Shown here: positions 53,508 through 62,670 of the stretch, piece by piece
How the letters are laid out: every line of letters starts with the position of its first letter
Numbering within the stretch: the stretch's first letter is position 1
Origin: Oscillospiraceae bacterium
Lineage (GTDB): Bacteria > Bacillota > Clostridia > Lachnospirales > Lachnospiraceae
Assembly (NCBI GenBank): GCA_021771715.1
Contig: JAETOO010000001.1
Coordinates: forward strand, 62,001 to 126,000
Direction: 5' to 3'
Length of the DNA stretch: 64,000 bases
The notes under the pieces: model-generated
Databases searched by the model: none
What the model saw: only the letters and a program-made list of their open reading frames with translations
Told to the model about the DNA's origin: nothing
Made by a program: the position numbers and the translations under genes

Positions 53508-53947
53508 TTCCTCTGTCCTCCGTATCTGCGCCTGACGGCCGTTCCCGCATCACCACAGAAACGTCTCCAATCTAATCTTCTGCGGCAAGCAGCGGAGCAT
53601 TCGACCCTCGTAGCAATCGCCAAACCATGCAAGCATGGCGGTCTCGCCCGCTGCCAGCCAAAAGAAAGCAGAACAACATTTCCTTTACGTAATAGGAATC
53701 TGAATCCTATTCTAACTTGCCTTCTATCAAAAGGCAAGGCCTTTCCCCTTTTCATAATTGAAAAAACGCTCCCGCCGTACTATACTAAATGCATCAAACT
53801 GGCATACTGACCGGATAACGCCCCAAAGAAATTTATGTCTGCGCACATCCAAACGCAGTTGACGATTACGCAAGAAAAAAAATAAGCATCCGTCATTTAT
53901 CCCCACAGCCCCCACGTCCACGGAAACAGAACAGGAGGAGGATTTTT
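53508..53947. other. Divergent intergenic region upstream of the AAC(3)-family gene
   Basis: 440 nt without a gene. It holds a few short stem-loops, for example CCATGC/GCATGG near 53632 and TTGCCTT/AAGGCAA near 53720-53742. They could belong to the leader of the plus-strand acetyltransferase gene. No leader peptide or known riboswitch was recognised. Confidence 0.35.
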
Positions 53948-54736
53948 ATGGAACGAAACATTGTATTGAAGAAAGACATTCTGCGCGCGCTGGCTGAAGC
54001 CGGTGTCTGCAAGGGACAGACGATTATGGTTCACACTTCCCTCAGCCGCCTTGGCTTCGTCTGCGGCGGCGCGCAGATCGTGATCGAATCGCTGCTGGAG
54101 TCCGTGGGCGGGGAGGGCACGATCCTGATGCCGACCCAGTCCTGGAAAAATCTCGATCCGGCCAGCGGTGTCCACTGGGAGGAGCCCGAGGAATGGTGGC
54201 AGCTGATCCGAGACAACTGGCCTGCATACGACAAGGACATCACTCCCACGAATACGATGGGCGCTGTGGCCGAGATGTTCCGCCGCTGGCCGGGCACGAT
54301 GAGAAGCAACCACCCCGCCCGCTCTGTGGCTGCCTGGGGAAAATATGCCGACTATCTCACAAAAGATCACGATCTGTCCAACATCTTCGGCGACGGCTCC
54401 CCCATCGGCAGACTGTACGAGCTGGACGGCTACGTCCTGCTGCTCGGTGTCGGCTACGACAAGAATACCTCGCTTCACCTGGCGGACGCCAGAGCCGACT
54501 ACCCGGGAAAACACACTGTTCAGGAGAGCAGCGCAGTCCTGGAAAACGGCAGACGCGTGTGGAAAACGTACGAGACACTCTACGTCGACGGAGAAGACTT
54601 CTGCGCGATCGGCCAAGCCTTTGAGCGCAGCCACACAGTCAAAAAGGTACCGCTCGGAAACGGCATGCTCACCTTCATGCGGCAGCGGGAGCTCGTCGAT
54701 TTTGCGGTGACGTGGATCGAATCAAACCGAACATGA
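53948..54736 (+). CDS. AAC(3) family aminoglycoside N-acetyltransferase-like protein
   Basis: A 262-aa protein of the antibiotic N-acetyltransferase (AAC(3)/YokD) family. N-terminal VMVHTSLS-like segment (GQTIMVHTSLSRLGFVCGG), GTILMPTQSW, NTMGAVAEMFRRWPGTMRSNHPARSVAAWG, then GDGSPIGRLYELDGYVLLLGVGYDKNTSLHLAD with the conserved His. Acetyl-CoA-dependent acyl transfer is expected. Chromosomal members often do not confer resistance, so the substrate should not be assumed. GGAGGAGG lies upstream of the ATG. Confidence 0.93.
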   Translation: MERNIVLKKDILRALAEAGVCKGQTIMVHTSLSRLGFVCGGAQIVIESLLESVGGEGTILMPTQSWKNLDPASGVHWEEPEEWWQLIRDNWPAYDKDITPTNTMGAVAEMFRRWPGTMRSNHPARSVAAWGKYADYLTKDHDLSNIFGDGSPIGRLYELDGYVLLLGVGYDKNTSLHLADARADYPGKHTVQESSAVLENGRRVWKTYETLYVDGEDFCAIGQAFERSHTVKKVPLGNGMLTFMRQRELVDFAVTWIESNRT

Positions 54737-54748
54737 GAAGGCGGGACC

Positions 54749-55309
54749 TCAAAGCTTCCCCTTTATCTCCCTCCACTCCTCCTCCAAAATAGCCATCAGG
54801 ATGTCGTCCGCGTACTCCTGCCCGTCGAGGACGGCATCCCGGAGCACGCCCTCCCGCCGGAACCCGGCCTTCCGGTACACATGCTCCGCCCTCGGGTTGA
54901 ACGAGTAGACATCCAGATCGAGCCGGTGCAGCCCCAGCTCCTCAAACGCAAAATCCCGCGTCCGCTCCACCGCCCAGGTCCCGATCCCCCTGCCGCGCCC
55001 GGATGCCTGAAAAAACGCGATCCGGAAATTGGCACGGCGCAGGTCAAAATCCATCTCATTGATGACGCTCTCGCCGATGATCCGCCCGTCCGGGTCCAGG
55101 ATCAGGAACAAATAGCGGTCTGTGTCCTCGATGGATTTATAAAAAAAGGAGACGACCTCCTCCCTCGTGAACGACGCCTTGCACCCGGTAAACCGCACCA
55201 CCTCCGGGTCCAAGGGGCAGTAATTCTCTCTGTAATATCGCTCTGCGTCCGCCCTCTGTGCAGACCGCATGATAAAACCATCTTTTTCCCATCGCTTTTC
55301 TGTTCTCAT
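54749..55309 (-). CDS. GNAT family acetyltransferase (RimJ/RimL-like)
   Basis: A 186-aa GNAT. Acceptor-side N-terminal strand, then IAFFQASGRGRGIGTWAVERTRDFAFEELGLHRLDLDVYSFNPRAEHVYRKAGFRREG, which includes the acetyl-CoA loop (GRGRGIG) and the RimJ-type N-P-A--VY-K-GF signature. I chose the ATG at 55309 (GGAAGGA upstream). It converges with the AAC(3)-family gene. Substrate unknown. Confidence 0.92.
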   Translation of the reverse strand: MRTEKRWEKDGFIMRSAQRADAERYYRENYCPLDPEVVRFTGCKASFTREEVVSFFYKSIEDTDRYLFLILDPDGRIIGESVINEMDFDLRRANFRIAFFQASGRGRGIGTWAVERTRDFAFEELGLHRLDLDVYSFNPRAEHVYRKAGFRREGVLRDAVLDGQEYADDILMAILEEEWREIKGKL

Positions 55310-55358
55310 ACTTTTCCTTCCGCTTATACCCTGCGTGAATCCCACTGTCACTCGCTTC

Positions 55359-56138
55359 CTACCCGAGCGCCACATCCAGCACCATCATCAGCACAAACCC
55401 CAGCGCAGCGCCGATTGTCCCGATATTCGTGTGCTCCCCGGCCTGCGATTCGGGGATCAGCTCCTCTATCACAACGTACATCATGGCTCCCGCCGCAAAC
55501 GCCAGCAGGTAGGGTAGGACGACCGTCATCCGGCTCACGAAAAGGATCGTCACGAACCCGGCGACCGGCTCGACCACGCCGGAGAGCGCCCCGCACAGAA
55601 AGGCTTTCCCCTTCCCCATCCCGGCGCTGCGCAGCGGCATCGAGATAATCGCGCCCTCCGGGAAATTCTGGATCGCAATCCCCAGAGAGAGCGCCAGCGC
55701 CCCCGTCATCGTGACACCGGTCCCTCCGGCCGCCGCCCCGGCATACGCGACTCCCACCGCCATGCCCTCGGGGATGTTGTGGAGCGTCACCGCGAGGAGC
55801 AGCATCGTTGTCTTGGGCAGGCGCGTCGGCATCCCCTCCGGCTTGTCACTCTCGAGGTGCAGATGCGGGATCAAGGTGTCCAGCAGGAGCAAAAACGCGA
55901 TCCCCGCCAGAAAACCCGCCGCCGCGGGGATCCATGCCGTCACGCCCTGCACCCCCGCCATCTCGATCGCCGGAATCAGCAGGGACCAAACCGAGGCCGC
56001 AATCATCACCCCCGCCGCAAACCCGAGCAGCGCCTTCTCCATATAGTCTGAGATCTTCTTTCGGAGCAAAAACACCATCGCCGCTCCCAGAGAGGTTCCC
56101 GCAAACGGGATGAGCAGAGTCAGCAGTTCTATTTTCAT
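55359..56138 (-). CDS. ZIP family metal transporter
   Basis: A 259-aa membrane protein with eight predicted helices. ZIP signature LLAVTLHNIPEGMAVGVAYAG in helix IV, and SLGIAIQNFPEGAIISMPL in helix V, carry the metal-binding His/Asn/Glu. A His-containing loop (LIPHLHLESDK) precedes them. It imports zinc or another divalent metal. The ATG at 56138 has AAGGA upstream; an earlier in-frame start at 56207 lacks one. Confidence 0.95.
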   Translation of the reverse strand: MKIELLTLLIPFAGTSLGAAMVFLLRKKISDYMEKALLGFAAGVMIAASVWSLLIPAIEMAGVQGVTAWIPAAAGFLAGIAFLLLLDTLIPHLHLESDKPEGMPTRLPKTTMLLLAVTLHNIPEGMAVGVAYAGAAAGGTGVTMTGALALSLGIAIQNFPEGAIISMPLRSAGMGKGKAFLCGALSGVVEPVAGFVTILFVSRMTVVLPYLLAFAAGAMMYVVIEELIPESQAGEHTNIGTIGAALGFVLMMVLDVALG

Positions 56139-56235
56139 AAAATCATTCCTTTCAACCATACTGTTTCTAGTGTATGCTGCAAAAAGAAAACAATGTATTA
56201 TTTTCAAACGCTCAATCCCCCGCCCGGCCGCTCTT

Positions 56236-57597
56236 TCACAGATATGCCGGCCCCTGCTCTGGCTCTCCCGGCAGAAACTGCTTCTTCTTCCACACGAAAA
56301 ACGTCACGCAGATCAGCGCTGACAAGAGCGAGCCGAGCGGCGCCGCCATGCCCATCGGGAGCAGCGTGTCCGGGAACAGTTTCGACGCGAGATACGCGCC
56401 GGGCACGCGCACCAGGACGATCGAGGCGAGATTCTGGATAAAGGAGAGCCCCGAATACCCGTACGCGCAGAAATAGCCGCTGAAGCAGAAGTGAATCCCG
56501 GCTGCCATACAGTCAAAAATGTAGGAGCGCAGGTACTGGCTGCCCATCCGTATCACTTCCGTCTCGTCCGTAAACAGAGCCAGGATCTGCGAGGGAACGA
56601 GCTGGCAGATCACCGCGACGACTGCGCCGAAGCCCACGGAAATCGTCACCCCGTAGCCGAGCGCCTGCGTAGCGCGGCGGTATTTGCCCGCCCCCACATT
56701 CTGCGCCCCGATGGACGAGATCGACGAGAGCATCGCCGACGGGACGAGGAACACGAAGCTGATCAGTTTCTCGACGATTCCGACGCTCGCCGCCGCCACG
56801 ACTCCGCGGTGGTTCGCGATGATCGTGATAATCATGAACGACACCTGGATGAATCCATCCTGAAACGCGATCGGCAGCCCGATCCGCAGGATGCCGCCCA
56901 TGCTGGTCCCATCCGGTCTGAGATCCTTTACACTGACCGCCAGTCCAAAGCTCTTCCGGCGGATCGCGAGCAGTGCGACGACGACGCTCGCACTCTGAGC
57001 GAGCACAGTTCCGAGCGCAGCGCCCGCGGCTCCCATACCACAGCCTCCGATAAACAGAAAATCAAGCGCAATGTTCAGCACGCACGCCACTGCAATAAAA
57101 TAGAGCGGACTCTTTGAATCGCCCATGCCGCGGAAGATGCAGCTGATGATATTGTACGCCGTGATAAACGGGATTCCCGCAAAGCAGATCACCAGATAGA
57201 TCCTCGTCTGCTCTATGGCCTCCGGCGGCACTGCAATCAGCGTCAGGATGCCGTCTACCGTCAGCAGAAGCCCGACTGTCAGCGCGATCGAAAAGATCAG
57301 GAACAGGGTGATTGTATTTCCGACACATCGCCCGGCTTTCCGGCTGTTTTTCTCGCCGACGGCCTGGCTGATCATGACCGTCGTTCCCATCGCGAGGCCG
57401 ACAATGATCACCGTGATCATGTGCATGACCTGGCTGCCGATCGAGACGGCTGAGATCGGACCGGCGCCGTTGAACTGGCCGGTGATAAACAAATCTGCGA
57501 GACCGTAAAAGGTCTGCAGAAAACACGACAATAAATAGGGCAGTGAGAACTGAAGCAAGACTTTCAGTACACTGCCCTTTGTGAGATCCTTCTGCAT
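56236..57597 (-). CDS. MATE family efflux transporter
   Basis: A 453-aa twelve-helix antiporter of the MATE family (VLLQFSLPYLLSCFLQTFYGLADLFITGQFN; NTITLFLIFSIALTVGLLL). It differs clearly from the other MATE gene at 8156-9505 and belongs to another subgroup. It is preceded by the 27-bp hairpin element at 57724-57798. Substrate unknown. Confidence 0.94.
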   Translation of the reverse strand: MQKDLTKGSVLKVLLQFSLPYLLSCFLQTFYGLADLFITGQFNGAGPISAVSIGSQVMHMITVIIVGLAMGTTVMISQAVGEKNSRKAGRCVGNTITLFLIFSIALTVGLLLTVDGILTLIAVPPEAIEQTRIYLVICFAGIPFITAYNIISCIFRGMGDSKSPLYFIAVACVLNIALDFLFIGGCGMGAAGAALGTVLAQSASVVVALLAIRRKSFGLAVSVKDLRPDGTSMGGILRIGLPIAFQDGFIQVSFMIITIIANHRGVVAAASVGIVEKLISFVFLVPSAMLSSISSIGAQNVGAGKYRRATQALGYGVTISVGFGAVVAVICQLVPSQILALFTDETEVIRMGSQYLRSYIFDCMAAGIHFCFSGYFCAYGYSGLSFIQNLASIVLVRVPGAYLASKLFPDTLLPMGMAAPLGSLLSALICVTFFVWKKKQFLPGEPEQGPAYL

Positions 57598-57723
57598 TCT
57601 GATTCCTCCTCTTTGTCACTTTACACAGGTGCTATTGTAACACATCAGAAGGGAAAATGGAACTGTTTCATGGGGACTTTGCGGTGGGGAAATTGGGGGG
57701 ATTTGAGTGTGGGGTACCCGGAC

Positions 57724-57798
57724 GCAACAAGCGGCCAGCAGACTCTGGGGTGGACACCCCTACAGGTCCTTCCCCAGAGTCTGCTGGCCGCTTGTTGC
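57724..57798. repeat. Long perfect hairpin (27-bp stem)
   Basis: Arms at 57724-57750 and 57772-57798 are perfectly complementary over 27 bp. The 21-nt loop contains a further GGAC/GTCC pairing. It is GC-rich with no U-run on either side, so it is not a typical terminator. It lies in the 333-nt gap between two minus-strand genes. The rest of the gap shows nothing else notable. Confidence 0.85.
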
Positions 57799-57930
57799 TG
57801 GTTTGCGAGGTGCTTGAGGGAATGGAAGCATAAAAGAGGATATTCCCTGATACTTGCACCGCGGGAGTTTATTTGTCTCGCCTACATTTTAAAATGCCTG
57901 ATATGGTGGCCTGTCAAAAAAGAACAAATT

Positions 57931-58155
57931 CTACCAGGTTCGCATGATACTCAGAATTTCTTCCTCATACTGGCCTGCGTAGTCTTTCATGCGCCCGACG
58001 TTTTCTACGTTGCTCTCTGCGCCGCCGTCAAATTCCCACACGTGGTAGCTCAGGCCGCGGTGCTCGAAGTCCACGCTGCCGCAGCCGTCTTCCTCCGCGT
58101 ACTCATACTTCCATCCCTGCTCCTGCAGATAGGATTGCAGCTTTTCCAGTCTCAT
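57931..58155 (-). CDS. Small uncharacterised protein (74 aa)
   Basis: Not a recognised named family. It is a compact, acidic protein, MRLEKLQSYLQEQGWKYEYA then CGSVDFEHRGLSYHVWEFDG, ending EEEILSIMRTW. GGAGGAG at 8 nt before the ATG and codon use like its neighbours support a real gene. It follows rhaM on the same strand after a 143-nt purine-rich spacer. Confidence 0.7.
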   Translation of the reverse strand: MRLEKLQSYLQEQGWKYEYAEEDGCGSVDFEHRGLSYHVWEFDGGAESNVENVGRMKDYAGQYEEEILSIMRTW

Positions 58156-58298
58156 ACTCTGTCTCCTCCGTGTCGCATTCCTGCTCTTTCGTCCTTACGT
58201 ATCCGTCCGTGCCCTCTTGCTCTGCATCTATACTCTCCTGACCGCACACTATACGCTGTCGGACGAATCGCCATGCCATTTCGAGCCGCATACTGTGC

Positions 58299-58616
58299 TC
58301 AGTCGAGCCGGAACACCTGCTCCAGCTTGGGCTGCGCGCCTGTCTCGGGGTCCATCTCGAGTTCCAGGATGTCCTGCATGTATGCGTTCCAGCGGTCGAC
58401 GACGGGGCTCTGGGCCTGCACTTTTTCTGCGTACGCGACGCCTTTCTCGCACTCATAGTATCCAAACAGCACGTCGTTCACATAGAAGATGCTGTAGTTG
58501 CAGATCCCGGCCTCCTTCAGCACCTCCACCATCTCCGGCCAGATCTCGCGGTGTCTCCGCTCGTACTCGGCTCTGCAGCCTGGTTTGATCCTGCCTGTCC
58601 ACGCCATATGCTCCAT
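58299..58616 (-). CDS. rhaM: L-rhamnose mutarotase
   Basis: A 105-aa dimeric alpha-beta barrel protein. MAWTGRIKPGCRAEYERRHREIWPEMVEVLKEAGICNYSIF contains the family Y---H--IWPE signature, and the C-terminus ends near W-AYMQDILELE. It interconverts the alpha and beta anomers of L-rhamnose. It stands between a glycan operon and unrelated genes, so it may act on a 6-deoxysugar released by the glycosidases at 58.9-62.6 kb. No rhamnose isomerase or kinase is in the window. Confidence 0.93.
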   Translation of the reverse strand: MEHMAWTGRIKPGCRAEYERRHREIWPEMVEVLKEAGICNYSIFYVNDVLFGYYECEKGVAYAEKVQAQSPVVDRWNAYMQDILELEMDPETGAQPKLEQVFRLD

Positions 58617-58746
58617 TGTAAGTTCCTCCTTCGAATTTTCTAAGATCCGGACGCGCGGTCTTCCCTATCCAAGCGTATCCGTATCCCAAAACATGCCCCA
58701 TTCACGTACTCACTCCTTAGGATTCACGCCCCACGCGCGCTCCACA

Positions 58747-58785
58747 AAGCGGCATATCCTATACAAATGATAGTATATGCCGCTT
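58747..58785. terminator. Hairpin between the GH36-like gene and rhaM
   Basis: A 16-bp stem with one mismatch (AAGCGGCATATCCTAT at 58747-58762, partner at 58770-58785) and a 7-nt loop, about 100 nt after the alpha-galactosidase stop codon. No strong U-run on the minus strand. Confidence 0.55.
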
Positions 58786-58883
58786 CAAAAACAATGTCTA
58801 CCACGAATTCTATTGTAACAACAATTTATTCATCATCTACTGATTCAGGCATAGCATCTGCTTGGTAAACCTGTAAAAATTCA

Positions 58884-60815
58884 TCACTCCAGATTTTCCC
58901 ACAAATTCCCCCTCTTCACTTGAACCTCCTGCTCCTTACTCAACAGCAACAGTGCACATCCATGCGGCGGTATGGACAGGACGAGGTTTCCATGCCAGAG
59001 TTCCTCCTGCTCTCCTGTCGAGATATGGTATGCCTTCCAATCCCGGTCAAAGCCAAGAGCGTTCAGATTGTAGGTGTACACCCCCTGTTCCTGCGACGGG
59101 TTCAGTACATACAGAAGCGCTCTGTTTTCTTCCTGCTGCACCATCACGATTTCTGTCCGCTTCTCCTCAAGGAATGGAAGCCGCGGCTTTCTCCGCCTTT
59201 CGTCCGGCCGCACGAACTCGAAAAGGGCCAATCGCTCCTCTGAGAGCAAATGCAGCGGATCTGACGTATAAATGCAGCTTCCCGCCATCGCAGCCAGCAG
59301 TGCAAGACTGTAGATTTCTCGCTCGCTTAAACGAATGTGGAAATCGCGCAGCATCACCGCATCCGCGTCCGTCTGGAAATAGTGATGATTGATATAATTG
59401 TTGCCGACCAGACAGCGCATCATATTCTGCGGGCCAAAGGTTCCATCCCAGCTCGAACCTACGTCGCCCCCGATCCTCATTCCATCCGCATAGCCAACGA
59501 AGGGAAGGAACGGTGCGATGCAGCCAAGCCAATAGCTCTCCTCACCGATCTCCTCCCGGATCATCTTCAGAAAATCACGGAAATATTCGACCGATGTCTT
59601 TCCTGGCGTATAGCGCTTTACCCTGGTGCTGTCCTGCAGACCCCAGAGCATGAAATCCGTCTTGAACATCACTGCTCCCATGCTCCGCAGGGTCCGGAAC
59701 ACACGCCGCATATACGCCATTGCCTCCGGATGGGAGGTATCCAGAATATAGTATACCTCATCCTGATAGCCCCACACCTTCGGCTCATTGTCCATGATCC
59801 AGGCCTGCACCGGCTTTTCATCCAGATCATGCAAGACCCAGTCCGGGTGTTCTCTGTACAGTTGACTTCTGTTGCCTACCATAAACGGGCCGATCCAGAT
59901 TCCCGGCTGATAGCCTGCCTCCACAATCTCTGCAAAGGCCTCCGCAAGCCCGTCTGGAAAGCGCTCATTTGTCATCAGCCAGTCTCCCACCGCCGGAAAA
60001 TACCCCGCATCAATCTGCACGTACCGGATCGGCACCTCCCTTTTCAGTGTCTTCAGGCCGCTCAGATATTCTCTGAGCTGGTCCCGGTCAAAATTTTGAT
60101 AGCAATAATACCAGGAGCACCAATGGTAGGCCGGCGGCATCTTTCGTCGCGCCTTCAGGCCATCCCCGATGTCCTGCGCCGCTCGCTCCAGCCCCTCCTC
60201 TATCGTATCTGTGGCCAGCACTCGAAGCGGAGCAAACTTCACTTCTGACCCATGTGCCTGCTCAAGGCGCGCGCCGCATGAGAGCCGGAGCTCCGCAGCC
60301 TTCTCCGCTTTCGACCAGCCATTCGTATATTTCTCGCGTTCCCGGACATCCAGCTCGAATACGGTCTCATACCAGAATTCCTCCGGAGATGACGGTTTTG
60401 CATACAGTGTCACAGCACAGTCCCGGCAGCGCAAAGCGCACAGGCCATAGCTGGCTGTATTTCTGCGAGCTGCCAGCTCCTCTTCTGTATAGTATCCGGT
60501 CTCATGCCCCATACCTTCCGCCGCCTGATAAAAGCCTTCCGCAGTTGTCTCCGCCTCGTACAAAAGGAAAAACGTGTGAATCCGTTCCTGCCAGCCGCAA
60601 AGAGAGAAATTCAGTTCAAGCCCATTCCCCTGCTCCGGCACAATCCGGCAGTGAATCTCTCCCTGCACAGTCTTCCAAATCATCTCATTTTCTGTGTACT
60701 CCAGTGCCTGCACCCGGACCGGATGTCCGTCTATCCCTGGATAAATCCCCCAAAGCAGCCTGCGATCTCCATAGTATATGGAGATGCTTCCATCCTGTTC
60801 TATCCTGCTTCTCAT
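58884..60815 (-). CDS. Alpha-galactosidase-like glycoside hydrolase (GH36/clan D)
   Basis: A 643-aa intracellular enzyme. An N-terminal beta-sandwich is followed by a TIM barrel: IRYVQIDAGYFPAVGDW, GYQPGIWIGPFM, then the nucleophile Asp in AVMFKTDFMLWG and the acid/base Asp in MRIGGDVGSSWDG. A C-terminal beta domain ends the protein. Motif order fits GH36/GH27 clan D. I chose the ATG at 60815 (GAGAGGTG upstream); a longer in-frame start at 60920 has no such site. It lies downstream of another glycosidase and two sugar permeases. It probably removes alpha-linked galactose or a related sugar. Confidence 0.88.
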   Translation of the reverse strand: MRSRIEQDGSISIYYGDRRLLWGIYPGIDGHPVRVQALEYTENEMIWKTVQGEIHCRIVPEQGNGLELNFSLCGWQERIHTFFLLYEAETTAEGFYQAAEGMGHETGYYTEEELAARRNTASYGLCALRCRDCAVTLYAKPSSPEEFWYETVFELDVREREKYTNGWSKAEKAAELRLSCGARLEQAHGSEVKFAPLRVLATDTIEEGLERAAQDIGDGLKARRKMPPAYHWCSWYYCYQNFDRDQLREYLSGLKTLKREVPIRYVQIDAGYFPAVGDWLMTNERFPDGLAEAFAEIVEAGYQPGIWIGPFMVGNRSQLYREHPDWVLHDLDEKPVQAWIMDNEPKVWGYQDEVYYILDTSHPEAMAYMRRVFRTLRSMGAVMFKTDFMLWGLQDSTRVKRYTPGKTSVEYFRDFLKMIREEIGEESYWLGCIAPFLPFVGYADGMRIGGDVGSSWDGTFGPQNMMRCLVGNNYINHHYFQTDADAVMLRDFHIRLSEREIYSLALLAAMAGSCIYTSDPLHLLSEERLALFEFVRPDERRRKPRLPFLEEKRTEIVMVQQEENRALLYVLNPSQEQGVYTYNLNALGFDRDWKAYHISTGEQEELWHGNLVLSIPPHGCALLLLSKEQEVQVKRGNLWENLE

Positions 60816-60916
60816 ACTAACACCTCTCTCACAATATCCGCCATGATATTTCACGCCGTCCCTGCATCCTAATCCCATAGCATTACACGTCTCAATACCA
60901 CCACACCAATCTATCC

Positions 60917-62626
60917 TCACATTTTTCTCAGGAACTGCCCCATAAGGAACATTACACTCGAGGTCCAGGTGTATGCCCGGTCGCGCAGTCCCTTCCCTGT
61001 CAGAGCATCAAAATTCTCCGCGCAGCCGCTTGCGGCTACATTTTCACAGAACCGCTTCGCGAGTACCCGGACAAACTCATATTCCCCGCACTCCCAAAGC
61101 CCATCCGCAATCAGCATCGTGCTCGGCGCCCAGATCGGTCCGCGCCAGTAGCCATCTGCCTCATATTCCCCGCTCGACGGACTCTCCGTCGCCAGTCCAT
61201 GCGCCGTCAGGAAAGCCTCGCTTTTCAGCTGGCCAATCAGGTATTCCCGGATATCCGAAGGGAGACGCATCCCCAGAACAATCGGCAGATACAGGATCAG
61301 ACTGTTCGTCGGAACCTGGTTGCCGGTCAGAGTCTGGATCGCCAAAGGTTTTCCATCCTGAAACAGCTTTGAGAGCATTCTCTCCAGCATCGACTCAGAG
61401 CGCTGTCTCCAGCAAACCGCCTCCTCTCTCCTTCCGAGAAGTTCCGCCACCTCGCCGAGCTCATCCATCTGAATCACGAGAAACGCAGCGAGATCCGGCA
61501 GAGTGACGGGCGGCAGCAGCTGAAATGCGGTCGAGTTGTCCCAGCCTGAATCATTCCCGTGTGTGTACTCGCACAGTCCGTCCCCATCCTGATCTCGGTA
61601 ATTCAGCCACCAATGCGTCCATTTTCCCAGCTTCTCGTATGCTTCCTCCAGCTGGGCTCCCGTCAGTTCCATCGTTCTCCGCAGCTTACGCAGTGTCCAG
61701 CCATGAATCGGCGGCTTGCAGTAATTGTCGATGCGTATCGAGTCATTCACACTGTCAGGAATCCGCCCCGTAGCGCTCTGATAATCGAACATCAGCATAA
61801 ACTGATCCCAGGCCAGTTCCTGCTGGCTGCCAGCCAAGGCAAGCGCGTTAAAGCAGTGATCCCAGCTCCAGACGTTGCACATCCAGTTTTTCGACATCAG
61901 CATTGCCTCTCTTCCAAGCAATCCACACGGACTGACCAGGCTGCTCCAGTTTACGTACGCCGCCTTTTCGGCCGCAGCCGCATACTGCTTCGGCATAGGA
62001 AGCATCTGTTCCTGAAATGCGCGGAACTCCGCCCTTCTCTGCGCATAGGCATCCTCTATCCCACAATGTTCTTTCTTGATCCAGGTGTCCCGTACCTCCT
62101 CGATGATCAGCAGCAGACCCCTCTTATCCGGGAGCACATCAAACTGGCAGCTCTTGGCCCCGCTGACCTTCCACTCCTGCTGCAGCCTCACATCTCCCTT
62201 CTGATTAAACAGCATATACCTTATGTAGCTTCTGAAACAATTTGCCAGATACCACCGCTCCTGCCCCGCCTGTACCGGCTGAACAAAATCAAAATCCCTT
62301 CCGGTCTGAAAATCCAGGCGGATTCCCAGCCTCGATCCCGTACCGCCAATCAGCAGCGTATCCTCATCGGCGTACACCAGCGTCAGCTCTCCCTCATCCG
62401 TCCGGAGCACCACCCGCTCTGGCTCCGCCTCCGCCGTAAACGCGCAGGGTGCTCCATCGCACAGTACTTCCAGCCTCGCAGTGTTGCTCTCCCTCGCGGC
62501 CCCATGAATGGTCCGCAGATACAGCCCTTCCTTGCCGTCTTTCCCCGCAAGTCTCTCATCCAGCCACGAGATGGCCATATAGCTTCCCCTCATACTAAAC
62601 GGAATTTCCCACAGATCATATTTCAT
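60917..62626 (-). CDS. Six-hairpin (alpha/alpha)6 glycosidase, GH63/MGH1-like
   Basis: A 569-aa cytoplasmic enzyme. After an N-terminal beta domain, the (alpha/alpha)6 barrel contains WNVWSWDHCFNALALAG-like MCNVWSWDHCFNALALAG, IPDSVNDS, WTHWWLNYRDQDGDGLCEYTHGNDSGWDNSTAF, and PTNSLILYLPIVLGMRLP, YEADGYWRGPIWAP. Aromatic/acidic residues in these match mannosylglycerate hydrolase/GH63-like glucosidases. The ATG at 62626 has GGAGGAAGA upstream. Specificity is not decidable. Confidence 0.8.
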   Translation of the reverse strand: MKYDLWEIPFSMRGSYMAISWLDERLAGKDGKEGLYLRTIHGAARESNTARLEVLCDGAPCAFTAEAEPERVVLRTDEGELTLVYADEDTLLIGGTGSRLGIRLDFQTGRDFDFVQPVQAGQERWYLANCFRSYIRYMLFNQKGDVRLQQEWKVSGAKSCQFDVLPDKRGLLLIIEEVRDTWIKKEHCGIEDAYAQRRAEFRAFQEQMLPMPKQYAAAAEKAAYVNWSSLVSPCGLLGREAMLMSKNWMCNVWSWDHCFNALALAGSQQELAWDQFMLMFDYQSATGRIPDSVNDSIRIDNYCKPPIHGWTLRKLRRTMELTGAQLEEAYEKLGKWTHWWLNYRDQDGDGLCEYTHGNDSGWDNSTAFQLLPPVTLPDLAAFLVIQMDELGEVAELLGRREEAVCWRQRSESMLERMLSKLFQDGKPLAIQTLTGNQVPTNSLILYLPIVLGMRLPSDIREYLIGQLKSEAFLTAHGLATESPSSGEYEADGYWRGPIWAPSTMLIADGLWECGEYEFVRVLAKRFCENVAASGCAENFDALTGKGLRDRAYTWTSSVMFLMGQFLRKM

Positions 62627-62670
62627 ACCACTGTCTTCCTCCTTTCTATCTGCTGTTCCTTCCTTTTCAT

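Noticed and set aside
57613-58458. A 281-codon plus-strand frame
   Set aside because: It overlaps two well-supported minus-strand genes and the 27-bp hairpin and resembles no protein family.
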